In this document: piece by piece, positions 1 to 6,374 of the stretch
Position numbering within the stretch: position 1 is the stretch's first letter
Layout: every line of letters starts with the position of its first letter
NCBI GenBank assembly: GCA_947174965.1
Contig: CAMWKY010000062.1
Span: 1 to 9,151, forward strand
Direction: 5' to 3'
Length of the DNA stretch: 9,151 bases
Source of the DNA: an uncultured Ruminococcus sp.
Lineage (GTDB): Bacteria > Bacillota > Clostridia > Oscillospirales > Ruminococcaceae
Notes under the pieces: model-generated
The model's input: the letters and a program-made list of their open reading frames with translations, nothing else
Databases searched by the model: none
Told to the model about the DNA's origin: nothing
Made by a program: the position numbers and the translations under genes

Positions 1-2694
1 CTCTAAAAGCGGTTTTATAGTAGTGTAAATCGCATTCCAAACTGTTACAATAATATTTCTGATAAATTGAATTTTTGTCGATATATCGTTATAAATTGCT
101 GTCCAGATACCTACAAGGAAATTCTTGATTGAAGTCCAAATTGTTGTGAAAAATCCGCTTACAGCGTTCCATATATTAGTCCATAACGCTTTAATAGCGT
201 CCATACCAATTTGGAAATTCTCCTGAAAATTGCTCCACGTATTTTTGAAAAATGAAATAATGCTGTCCCAACCAGTCTTGAAAGCATCAAAAAATCCATA
301 CAATGTAATTTTAATCTGTTCCCACAAACCAATCCAGAAATTTCGAAAATCCTCATTTGTATTCCAAAAATACACAAATGCCGCAACGAGTGCACCTATT
401 ATTGCAACAACACCAAGTATTGTACCTGTAGTACTACTTAAAACCACTTTTACCGCAGTAAATCCGCCCTTGACTTTGCTGATAATTGCTGGGATTTTTG
501 AAATTACCGTCATCAGTGTTCCAACTGTTGAAATGACCTTGCCTACCACAATAAGCAAAGGTCCGAGAGACGCTGCAATCAAAGCGATTTTTACAATCGT
601 TTCTTTTGTCTGCGGACTGAGAGTATTTAATTTGTCCATAAGTCCTTGTATTTTCGTCACAATACTGCGGATTGCAGGCATAAGAATTTCGGCAAAAGAA
701 ATGGCGAGTTCCTGCAACTGAGACATAAGTATTGTAAGCTGTCCGCTGAGATTATCCTGCATAGTTTCAGCCATATTCTGTGCTGTACCGTCGCAGTTAT
801 ATATTGATTCTGTTAAATCATTGTAGTCATCTTCAGAAGCATTTATAATTGCGAGCATTCCCGAAAGATTTTGTTTGCCAAATAGAATCGCAGCATTTTT
901 CATCTGTTCAGCCTGAGTAAGACCATCTTCAGTTTCACTGAGTTCTGCAATAATATCATCGTATTCACGCAAGTTTCCATCGTTGTCCACAAGGTCAACA
1001 TTTACTGCACTGAGACTTGACCTCAAAACGTCCATAATTTCTTTCAAGGATTTCATATTGCCATATTCGTCTGTAAAAGCATTTTGTCCTGTGCGTACTT
1101 CCTTAACAGTACCAGCTTGTGCAGTTGTGAGGGCATTTTGTGCATCAGTAAGATTTTTTTCGGCTTCTTCGAGATTCAACAATGCTTTCTGTGCATTTGC
1201 CGAATCTCCGCCGTATTTTTCAACTGCGGCATTATAGGAAATTTGTGCTTTCTGCAAACTGAGTGTTTTCTTTTCAACTTCCCCCTGTGCTTTTTGAATG
1301 GCATCATCATCAAAAACTGTCTGTGTTTCTGTCATTATTAAACCAAGATTTTCCATTGCTGCAGCTTGTGTATCGGTTGGTTTCACGAGGTTAACAAGTG
1401 CATTTTTTAGCGAGTTACCAGCTTGAGAACCTTTTATACCTGAATTTGCCATAAGTCCGAGAGCAACAGCCAAATCTTCTGCACTTGCTTTCATTGAACC
1501 TGCAATAGGAGCACAATACTGAAAACTTTCGCCCATTAACGACACATTTGTATTTGCATTGGAACTTGCGGCGGCGAGAACATTAGCAAAATGGCTTGCA
1601 TCAGCGGCGGTATATCCTAAAGCTGTAAGTGCATCAGTGACAATATCAGAAGTTGTTCCAAGTTCTTCACCTGATGCGGCGGCAAGGTTCATAATACCCT
1701 CGATACCGTTCAGCATATCATTGGTTTTCCAGCCTGCCATAGCCATGTATTCAAGAGCTTGTCCTGCCTCACTTGCAGAATATTTTGTTTCACTTCCCAT
1801 TTCACGAGCCTTTGCACGGAGAATATTCATAGCAGTTTCAGTTGCATCCGCTCCTTCAGTAAATGCTAAACCCATATCTTCAGCAGTTTCAAGAATTGCT
1901 GGTAAATCTTCATCTTTTACAGTTCCAGCAATAGCACTGACTTTGGACATTTCAGCATCAAAATCTGCACCAGTCTTTACTGCAGCAGTACCTAAACCAA
2001 GAATGCCAGCAGTAACAGGCATTAAACTTTGTCCCACACCTGAAATTTTGCCGCCAACATTCTGTAAACTCTCTCCGGCTTTACCGATTTTAACAAGAGC
2101 CTCCCTTGAATTATCTGCCTCATTCTGCAAACGCTGTAAATCCTGTTCAGTCTCAATAATTTCACGCTGAATAGCATCAAACTGTTCGGGTGAAACAGGC
2201 TTGCCAAATTCTTCATCAACTTTCTCTTTATTAGTTTTAAGTTCTTTCAGTTTGTCACCAGTTTCCTTGATTTCACGCTGTAAATCGTCATACTGCTCCT
2301 GTGAGATTTCACCTTTTGAAAGCTGTTCATTTGCTTCTTTAGATCTCTCTTTCAACTTTTTCAGTTCGTCAGTAGTCTTGATGATTTCAGTCTGAATCGG
2401 AGTTATTTTTGCTTTCCACGCATCGTAATTATCCTTAGTTTTTGCTGCCTCTTCACTTGCAGTTTTCAGGCTGTCAAGTCGGTCTTTGGTATCTTTTACA
2501 GCCTCTCCAAGCAGTCTCTGTTTCTGCGATAAAAGTTCTGTATTCGTGGGGTCAAGTTTCAGCAGTTTTTCTACATCTTTAAGCTGAGACTGCGTATTTT
2601 TTATATTGTCATCAACACTTTTTAGTGATTTTGCTAAATCAGTAGTATCTCCGCCAATTTCAACCGTAATACCTTGTATTCTTTTTTTCGCCAC
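1..2694 (-). CDS. Phage tail tape measure protein, TP901 type (N-terminal 898 residues, runs off left edge)
   Basis: The tape measure protein sets tail length and occupies the tail tube before being ejected with the DNA. The minus strand is open for 898 codons from a GTG at 2694 to base 1, so the 5' end is present and the 3' end is cut by the window. The GTG start is supported by GGAGGTG at 2700-2706. Visible layout: a Lys/Glu-rich coiled coil at about residues 15-210; a Gly/Ala-rich TP901 core from about 220 (VKTGADFDAEMSKVSAIAG is typical of the family); an inserted Ala/Gln coiled coil at 462-527; a second hydrophobic part (GPLLIVVGK); a strongly hydrophobic stretch at 757-777; then eight 11-residue aromatic repeats at 808-895. 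It follows the chaperone T frame by 15 bases, the usual place. At the commonly used 0.15 nm per residue, the visible part alone implies a tail of at least about 135 nm (inference). Confidence 0.95.
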   Translation of the reverse strand, partial: MAKKRIQGITVEIGGDTTDLAKSLKSVDDNIKNTQSQLKDVEKLLKLDPTNTELLSQKQRLLGEAVKDTKDRLDSLKTASEEAAKTKDNYDAWKAKITPIQTEIIKTTDELKKLKERSKEANEQLSKGEISQEQYDDLQREIKETGDKLKELKTNKEKVDEEFGKPVSPEQFDAIQREIIETEQDLQRLQNEADNSREALVKIGKAGESLQNVGGKISGVGQSLMPVTAGILGLGTAAVKTGADFDAEMSKVSAIAGTVKDEDLPAILETAEDMGLAFTEGADATETAMNILRAKAREMGSETKYSASEAGQALEYMAMAGWKTNDMLNGIEGIMNLAAASGEELGTTSDIVTDALTALGYTAADASHFANVLAAASSNANTNVSLMGESFQYCAPIAGSMKASAEDLAVALGLMANSGIKGSQAGNSLKNALVNLVKPTDTQAAAMENLGLIMTETQTVFDDDAIQKAQGEVEKKTLSLQKAQISYNAAVEKYGGDSANAQKALLNLEEAEKNLTDAQNALTTAQAGTVKEVRTGQNAFTDEYGNMKSLKEIMDVLRSSLSAVNVDLVDNDGNLREYDDIIAELSETEDGLTQAEQMKNAAILFGKQNLSGMLAIINASEDDYNDLTESIYNCDGTAQNMAETMQDNLSGQLTILMSQLQELAISFAEILMPAIRSIVTKIQGLMDKLNTLSPQTKETIVKIALIAASLGPLLIVVGKVISTVGTLMTVISKIPAIISKVKGGFTAVKVVLSSTTGTILGVVAIIGALVAAFVYFWNTNEDFRNFWIGLWEQIKITLYGFFDAFKTGWDSIISFFKNTWSNFQENFQIGMDAIKALWTNIWNAVSGFFTTIWTSIKNFLVGIWTAIYNDISTKIQFIRNIIVTVWNAIYTTIKPLLE
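10..273 (-). repeat. Eight tandem 11-residue aromatic repeats in the tape measure protein
   Basis: Residues 808-895 divide without a gap into eight 11-residue units: GWDSIISFFKN, TWSNFQENFQI, GMDAIKALWTN, IWNAVSGFFTT, IWTSIKNFLVG, IWTAIYNDIST, KIQFIRNIIVT, VWNAIYTTIKP. The common pattern is x-W-x-x-I/F-x-x-x-F/I-x-x, with Trp in position 2 of six units. Short Trp/Phe repeats of this period are known in siphovirus tape measure proteins and are thought to match the helical arrangement of tail tube subunits. The array probably ends near base 10, because the next residues (LLE) begin no obvious ninth unit, but the left edge prevents certainty. Confidence 0.8.
364..426 (-). other. Hydrophobic transmembrane-like segment in the tape measure protein
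   Basis: Residues 757-777 form an uninterrupted 21-residue stretch of Gly, Val, Ile, Leu, Ala and aromatic residues (starts GTILGVVAIIGAL) with no charge, followed by NTNEDF and the Trp repeats. Such segments in tape measure proteins are thought to enter the host membrane when the protein is ejected and help DNA cross. The segment is seen directly; its membrane role is inferred from the family. Confidence 0.65.
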
Positions 2695-2706
2695 TTCCTC
2701 ACCTCC
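2692..2706 (-). promoter_or_regulatory. Ribosome-binding site that fixes the GTG start of the tape measure gene
   Basis: On the minus strand GGAGGTG (2700-2706) lies five bases before GTG at 2694-2692. No ATG lies at a suitable distance, and the product from this GTG begins MAKKRIQGITVEIGGD, like known tape measure N-termini. Confidence 0.85.
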
Positions 2707-2709
2707 GAA

Positions 2710-2898
2710 TTAGAATTTATCGAAATCGTCCTGCGTTGCAAGCTTGTTGTATTTGAAATCATCGTTTGATTTTTCAGTGAACATATCATTTACAAGTCCG
2801 ACTGTCAGCAAATCAAGTTCTGAAAGAGCAATACCAAGTTCAACGCAACGCAGGAGGAACAGCGGAGTTGTCATTTCTCTGTCAGTCGGATTAGATTT
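2710..2898 (-). CDS. Tail assembly chaperone T domain, made as a -1 frameshift extension of G
   Basis: This frame continues the upstream chaperone after a -1 slip at an A9 run. After one Lys codon it is open for 61 codons, SNPTDREM to DDFDKF, with TAA at 2712-2710. The G part before the slip is 118 residues, so the G-T fusion would be 180 residues. The motifs TTPLFLLRCVELGI and LATQDDFDKF are those of the T partner in Bacillota siphoviruses, where the G-T fusion recruits tail tube subunits to the tape measure protein while G coats it. An ATG at 2874 overlaps the G stop (ATGA), so a separate 54-residue product by re-initiation is also possible, but only a poor ribosome-binding site (GACAGAGAA) precedes it. 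Frameshifting is the better explanation, given the slippery run, the conserved gene order and the function of the family. Confidence 0.85.
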   Translation of the reverse strand, partial: KSNPTDREMTTPLFLLRCVELGIALSELDLLTVGLVNDMFTEKSNDDFKYNKLATQDDFDKF

Positions 2899-3251
2899 TT
2901 TTTTGCTGTAATCTGAGTTTCTGTATTCAGTCCCCAGAGTTCCATTAACTTTGGAAGTACCTCATAAATACTGAAAGTATTGAACTGCTCCAGCCAGTCG
3001 TCAGGATTATCTGGAACTTTTTCGGGCTCTGCGTGACGTGCCATTATATAGGCTATATTTTCAAAAAGTTCAAGCGATTCAAGCTGTATACCTGAATTTT
3101 CACTGTCATTTTCATCTACAGTCGATTTCAGGGACTGCAAATCTTTAAAAATATCACGACCAAATTTCATACGGTAGAGACGAGGAACAGTCGCACTTGC
3201 TTTGAACGGTACTTCAATGCCGTCCACAAGAATATTTCTTCTGATGCCCAT
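2871..3251 (-). CDS. Phage tail assembly chaperone G
   Basis: This 126-residue protein starts MGIRRNILVDGIEVPFKA, typical of tail assembly chaperones between the major tail protein and the tape measure in Bacillota phages. It begins 20 bases after the major tail protein stop, with GAGGTG just before the ATG at 3251. The first 30 residues look like beta strands; the rest is helical and acidic (DNPDDWLEQFNTFSIYEVL). The end, AKKNLIRLTEK, contains the A9 slip site, so most ribosomes should finish at TGA 2871-2873 and a minority should make the G-T fusion. G is expected to bind the tape measure protein and be absent from mature tails. The call rests on position, the frameshift architecture and resemblance at both ends of the protein. 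Confidence 0.85.
   Translation of the reverse strand: MGIRRNILVDGIEVPFKASATVPRLYRMKFGRDIFKDLQSLKSTVDENDSENSGIQLESLELFENIAYIMARHAEPEKVPDNPDDWLEQFNTFSIYEVLPKLMELWGLNTETQITAKKNLIRLTEK
2896..2904 (-). promoter_or_regulatory. Programmed -1 ribosomal frameshift site (A9) in the tail chaperone gene
   Basis: Nine A lie in a row on the minus strand. In the G frame they read gcA AAA AAA AAT, so an A-AAA-AAA heptamer is in the correct X-XXY-YYZ phase. A -1 slip gives AAA TCT AAT and enters the T frame eight codons before the G stop is reached. No strong downstream hairpin is obvious. A run this long could also slip during transcription. Confidence 0.85.
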
Positions 3252-3271
3252 AATTCACCTCACAAATCTGA

Positions 3272-3871
3272 TTACACATCAGCACTTGGGTCGGACGGCA
3301 GATACGGCATTGGTACAGCATCATACCAGCCATCATAAGCAGACTGATTTGTTGCCTCTGTCGTTTTGCCTTTCACAAGACCATTCACGAGAGGAGTTGC
3401 TGTAAATGAAAGCGTTTCAGTTTTGACTTCCTTGCTTTCTTCGGTTGTGCTTCCCTCAGTATTTGGACGGCTTGCGGTACAGCAGTAGAGAACATGGCGG
3501 ATTTTGTGCTTGTCGCCTGAGAACTCGAACATAATTGCGAACTGTGCGACTTCATCTGTATTTCTCTCAAAAAGGACTCCGTGTGCATCAAGTTTTTCAC
3601 CAAGAATCTCCTGAGCGAAATTAAGAGGAATAAGAGCAATTTCAAGTTCACCAGTGTAACCTGAATTATTGTTGATTACATAATAAACGCTGTCATCAGC
3701 ATAGAAATTTTCAGCTTCGCCCTCTGCATCAACTGAAATAGATACAGCACCAGGTATACGTTTAGGGGTGTTGTAAATCGGCATACCTGTTTCTTCGTCA
3801 AAGCCTGTAATTTTGGCATAATGCACCTTATTCAAGCCAAATTTTACCTTGTTTTTCTCCTTAGTAGACAT
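3272..3871 (-). CDS. Phage major tail tube protein, phi13 type
   Basis: This 199-residue protein should form the stacked hexameric rings of the tail tube. It starts MSTKEKNKVKFGLNKVHYAKI and has the features of the phi13-type major tail family: GLxxVHYA near the N-terminus, a PGAVSISVDAEGE segment, then YYVINNNSGYTGELEIALIP and FAIMFEFSGDKHKIRHVLYCC. A flexible Thr/Glu-rich stretch at about residues 138-150 (NTEGSTTEESKEVKTE) precedes the last beta strand, LSFTATPL. The ATG at 3871 follows GGAGGT with ideal spacing. The preceding gene stops only three bases upstream, so the ribosome-binding site lies inside that gene. The short C-terminal tail ending YLPSDPSADV carries no added Ig-like decoration domain. 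Family-level identification is firm. Confidence 0.9.
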   Translation of the reverse strand: MSTKEKNKVKFGLNKVHYAKITGFDEETGMPIYNTPKRIPGAVSISVDAEGEAENFYADDSVYYVINNNSGYTGELEIALIPLNFAQEILGEKLDAHGVLFERNTDEVAQFAIMFEFSGDKHKIRHVLYCCTASRPNTEGSTTEESKEVKTETLSFTATPLVNGLVKGKTTEATNQSAYDGWYDAVPMPYLPSDPSADV

Positions 3872-3874
3872 AGT

Positions 3875-4192
3875 TTAAACCTCCATATCGTACTGCACTT
3901 CGTAAAGCTGTTCAGACCTTATCCAAGTGCAATTTTTTGTATAAAAAATTTCATGATGCCTTAAAATTTGCTCAATTTCGTGTTCAATATCAGGATTTCT
4001 GATTGCAGTATACAGGCATATTTCAATCTGTTTTGTACTGAAATATACTTCATTGTCAGCACTGAAATTATTATCTTCAGGCACATTGAACAGCATAAAC
4101 GGCGGTTCATGGTTCTCACCCTCTGCAAAATGATGATAAGCATAAGGCATTCCCATTTCCTGCATCATCTTGTTGATTTCTTCAAAAGTCAT
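3875..4192 (-). CDS. Probable tail terminator / tail completion protein
   Basis: This 105-residue protein lies between the gp10-like protein and the major tail protein, where siphoviruses carry the tail terminator that caps the tube and binds the head connector. It has the recurrent features of a small family in this position in Clostridia phages: PYAYHHFAEGE, PPFMLFNVPEDNNFSADNEVY, an IEICLYTAIRNPDIEHEIEQIL helix region, and an ending SEQLYEVQYDMEV. Its ATG overlaps the upstream stop as ATGA. AAAGG lies seven bases before it, inside the poly-A that encodes the lysines at the end of the upstream protein. The role is inferred from gene order and remembered family resemblance; no catalytic motif is expected or seen. 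Confidence 0.75.
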   Translation of the reverse strand: MTFEEINKMMQEMGMPYAYHHFAEGENHEPPFMLFNVPEDNNFSADNEVYFSTKQIEICLYTAIRNPDIEHEIEQILRHHEIFYTKNCTWIRSEQLYEVQYDMEV

Positions 4193-4590
4193 AATTTCGC
4201 CTTTTTTTTGTATAATTTCCGCAGTTGATACATAAGCTCCTTATCAGCATTTTCAGTTGCAGGAGCAATATGTGGTATTTCTTTAACATCGCCGATTTTA
4301 TTACCATTGCGGTCTGTAAGTTTATGACCATTTTCAAGCAGATGAGTAAGCTGATAGCGGTTTTTGGAATGAATTGTGATTACCGTTTTATGTCGTTTTG
4401 AAGTCGTTTTCTTGGTCGCCCAGCTGTCTTTATATCGTTCAGTATCACGGGGAGCTTCCTGCTTGATAGCGTTCTTAACGGTATTCGCAGTTTTTTTGAC
4501 AACCTGTTCCATTTCCTCATCTGTTAAATCCTGATAATCCCTCAGAATTTCCATTAATTCGGATTCCATTTTTTCAATCGGCATGGACAT
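4189..4590 (-). CDS. HK97-gp10-like head-tail joining protein
   Basis: This small basic protein of about 133 residues belongs by sequence and position to the HK97 gp10 / minor structural family found at the neck between head and tail. Characteristic parts: an N-terminal amphipathic helix (MESELMEILRDY), TANTVKNAIKQEAPRDTERYKDSWATK in the middle, beta strands around TVITIHSKNRYQLTHLLENGH (a variant of the family's LEfG motif), then HIAPATENADKEL and a Lys-rich end. I chose ATG 4590 because AGGTG at 4597-4601 lies six bases before it. A GTG at 4608 would add six residues but has no good site, and ATG 4584 is an alternative. The start overlaps the upstream adaptor gene by 17 bases, and the end overlaps the next gene as ATGA. 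Confidence 0.85.
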   Translation of the reverse strand: MSMPIEKMESELMEILRDYQDLTDEEMEQVVKKTANTVKNAIKQEAPRDTERYKDSWATKKTTSKRHKTVITIHSKNRYQLTHLLENGHKLTDRNGNKIGDVKEIPHIAPATENADKELMYQLRKLYKKKAKL

Positions 4591-4930
4591 CTTTAGCACC
4601 TGCTTCACGGATTTTACACGAAATAATCATATATCCACTATGCTCATAATCAGGCAGAACGGATTTGATATTGCACGTCTGACCGCTGAACATCAGACGG
4701 CAGTTTGTTGAGTTCAGCGTGAGTAACTGAGAACACTGACGCACCTTGAATTTAATGTTTTTTACTTCTTTGGTGATACCAGCGTTTTCGGTTTCAACAG
4801 AATGCTGACTGACTACCATAGCCCAGATTGTAAGGATTTCATCCCATTGCGACGTATGATTTCCAAAATTATCTGTTTTTGTGGAATTTTCCTGAATTAT
4901 GATACGCTGATTAAGTTTTGCAAATTCCAT
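4574..4930 (-). CDS. Head closure / head-tail adaptor protein
   Basis: This 118-residue protein matches the phage head-tail joining family (SPP1 gp16-like head closure) in size, order and pattern. It starts MEFAKLNQRIIIQE, then has DNFGNHTSQWDEILTIWAMV, the usual G-x-x-x-x-W-x-x-x-x-x-x-W-A arrangement, and ends with beta strands including NIKSVLPDYEHSGYMIISC and a short REAG tail. The protein stops DNA leaking from the filled head and provides the surface on which the tail docks. Its ATG overlaps the connector gene stop as TAATG, with GGGGAAG upstream as ribosome-binding site. The middle contains an unusual run of Cys-containing segments (VRQCSQLL, CRLMFSGQTCN), of unknown importance. Confidence 0.85.
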   Translation of the reverse strand: MEFAKLNQRIIIQENSTKTDNFGNHTSQWDEILTIWAMVVSQHSVETENAGITKEVKNIKFKVRQCSQLLTLNSTNCRLMFSGQTCNIKSVLPDYEHSGYMIISCKIREAGAKDVHAD

Positions 4931-5202
4931 TAAATCTTCCCCTCTCTGACAGCAAAAAGAATACTCCTGAGAGATAAAGTCAGCCTTTGATAATCAGGAT
5001 TACTGCGATTTTCATACAGATAGCCAAGTGCTGTAAGAGTTGCTGTTCTTGTGATGTCCTTATGAAGTTCAAGACCGTTTTCATCAATCCTGCCAACGTC
5101 CATAACAAGCTGTTTTGCGGTATCAAGGAGCGACAGAATTAATCCGTCGTCCTCCTCATAACCTACACGCAGATAATTTTTAGCCTCATCTAAAGTAATC
5201 AT
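4930..5202 (-). CDS. Head-tail connector protein, gp6-like
   Basis: This 90-residue, mainly helical protein resembles the phage gp6-like connector (HK97 gp6 / SPP1 gp15 group), which forms the ring below the portal. It starts MITLDEAKNYLRVGYEEDDGLILSLL, the standard opening of this family (ItLeeaKxyLRvdxxeDDxlI), then TAKQLVMDVGR, HKDITRTATLTALGYLYENR and a C-terminal helix, LSLRSILFAVREGKI. Its ATG overlaps the capsid stop as ATGA. Upstream of the ATG there is no Shine-Dalgarno sequence (only CACAATTCTACAAACAC), so it probably depends on ribosomes that finish the capsid gene. The following gene overlaps its TAA. Identification is firm at family level. Confidence 0.9.
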   Translation of the reverse strand: MITLDEAKNYLRVGYEEDDGLILSLLDTAKQLVMDVGRIDENGLELHKDITRTATLTALGYLYENRSNPDYQRLTLSLRSILFAVREGKI

Positions 5203-6362
5203 GTGTTTGTAGAATTGTGAAGTTTCATAATCTGAACAGCTTCGGGAAGTACAAGAATACCGTCAACACGTTCTTTCATCATAAATCCTACCATTCCTTC
5301 GCCTGCAAAAAGTTCAGTAAGAGGCTTGAATGAACGTGAACCACGGTCACCTATGTTGTAGTATTTGTAGTCGCCGAAAGCAATAGCATTTTCAGGTACA
5401 AATGCAGAAGTATACACAGGATAGCCAAGAACTCTGTCGGGTTCACCTGCCTGATAAGGCGGCTGCCAGATGTAAGCACCGTTGTTGTCCTTGAGTTTGC
5501 GGAGACCAAGAAGTGTACGGTCGTTCATGATAAAAGCGGCATTTTTTCTGTAAGGACGTTTGAGAGTATACACGAGGTCAAGCATATCGTCGGACTTCAA
5601 TGCACTTGTAAGCGTACCCGCAACCTGACCGCCTTTGGTGGCATGGAAAAGACCTGTCGGTTTAGTAGTGCCGTTACCGTTGAAAAACGCATCTTCTTCG
5701 GCATCTGAAATTGCCTGACCGAACATCTTGATAATATAGTTCTCAAGCGGAAAAGCACTGTCGTAGAGCAATTCCTCAGTAACTTTGATAGCAGCTCCGA
5801 CTTTGTGAGCATCAAGAAAAGTCTGTTCGAAAGCTGCTTCACCGAAAGTAATTGGTTTGCCCTCCTCAATCCATACGGCAGCGGTTTTTGAAGCGGCGAT
5901 ATTGATTTTATGTTCACCTTTTGTCGGGATTCTCGTGCCGAGTTTACGCATGATATTTTCTTCATTTAGTGATTCAATGATTCGCTTGTCGTACTCAACA
6001 GGTACTAAATAACCGCCGTCGCCGTCAACACCCTCCTGCAAGATATTAGACACCTGTCTGAAATTTGTACGGAAAGCATTAAGCATGGCGGTTTTGTACT
6101 CGTCAGATGCTCTACCGATTTTAGTGTTGGGATTGTTGAGAATAGGCTCGGAAGTGGGTTTGCCGAGTTCAGCATTCAGCTTTTCCTGACGTTCAAGGCG
6201 GTCGATTTCCTTGCCATAAGCTACAATCTGAGCCTCCATAGCATCATAAGTTTTGGAATCTTCTTCGGAAAGAAGTCCGCTGTCGTTACGCTTGGAATCA
6301 AGGAACTTTTTTGCCTCGTCCCATGCTTTTGCTCTTTTTTCTCTGAGTTCCTGAATAGTCAT
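5199..6362 (-). CDS. HK97-fold major capsid protein
   Basis: This 387-residue protein builds the icosahedral head. Residues 1-70 are a charged coiled coil (MTIQELREKRAKAWDEAKKF; GKEIDRLERQEKLNAEL), the delta or scaffold domain that the neighbouring protease normally removes. A flexible PTSEPILNNPNTKIG linker follows, and the HK97 core begins near residue 85. Hallmarks: GDGGYLVPVEYDKRIIE (about 114-130), KLGTRIPTKGEHKI, AAVWIEEGKPI, a helix with EELLYDSAFPLENYI, then AISDAEEDAFFNGNGTTKPTGLF and a C-terminal FKPLTELFAGEGMVGFMMKERVDG. AGGAGG at 6371-6376 lies eight bases before the ATG and overlaps the protease stop, which fits high expression. The length suits the family. I see no proof of HK97-style cross-linking; a Lys/Asn pair cannot be assigned by eye. 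Confidence 0.95.
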   Translation of the reverse strand: MTIQELREKRAKAWDEAKKFLDSKRNDSGLLSEEDSKTYDAMEAQIVAYGKEIDRLERQEKLNAELGKPTSEPILNNPNTKIGRASDEYKTAMLNAFRTNFRQVSNILQEGVDGDGGYLVPVEYDKRIIESLNEENIMRKLGTRIPTKGEHKINIAASKTAAVWIEEGKPITFGEAAFEQTFLDAHKVGAAIKVTEELLYDSAFPLENYIIKMFGQAISDAEEDAFFNGNGTTKPTGLFHATKGGQVAGTLTSALKSDDMLDLVYTLKRPYRKNAAFIMNDRTLLGLRKLKDNNGAYIWQPPYQAGEPDRVLGYPVYTSAFVPENAIAFGDYKYYNIGDRGSRSFKPLTELFAGEGMVGFMMKERVDGILVLPEAVQIMKLHNSTNT

Positions 6363-6374
6363 AATAAAATCCTC

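Noticed and set aside
230..2170. Long plus-strand reading frames opposite the tape measure gene (for example 230-721 and 1559-2170)
   Set aside because: They are antisense to an unbroken 898-codon gene with clear family motifs, lack ribosome-binding sites, and translate into low-complexity Ser/Ala/Ile-rich text.
2683..2689. A7 run at the start of the tape measure gene as another slippage site
   Set aside because: It encodes the ordinary AKKR N-terminus, and a shift there would meet no useful alternative product.
4591..4608. GTG 4608 as start of the gp10-like gene
   Set aside because: It has no ribosome-binding site and would deepen the overlap with the adaptor gene to 35 bases; ATG 4590 has AGGTG at six bases.
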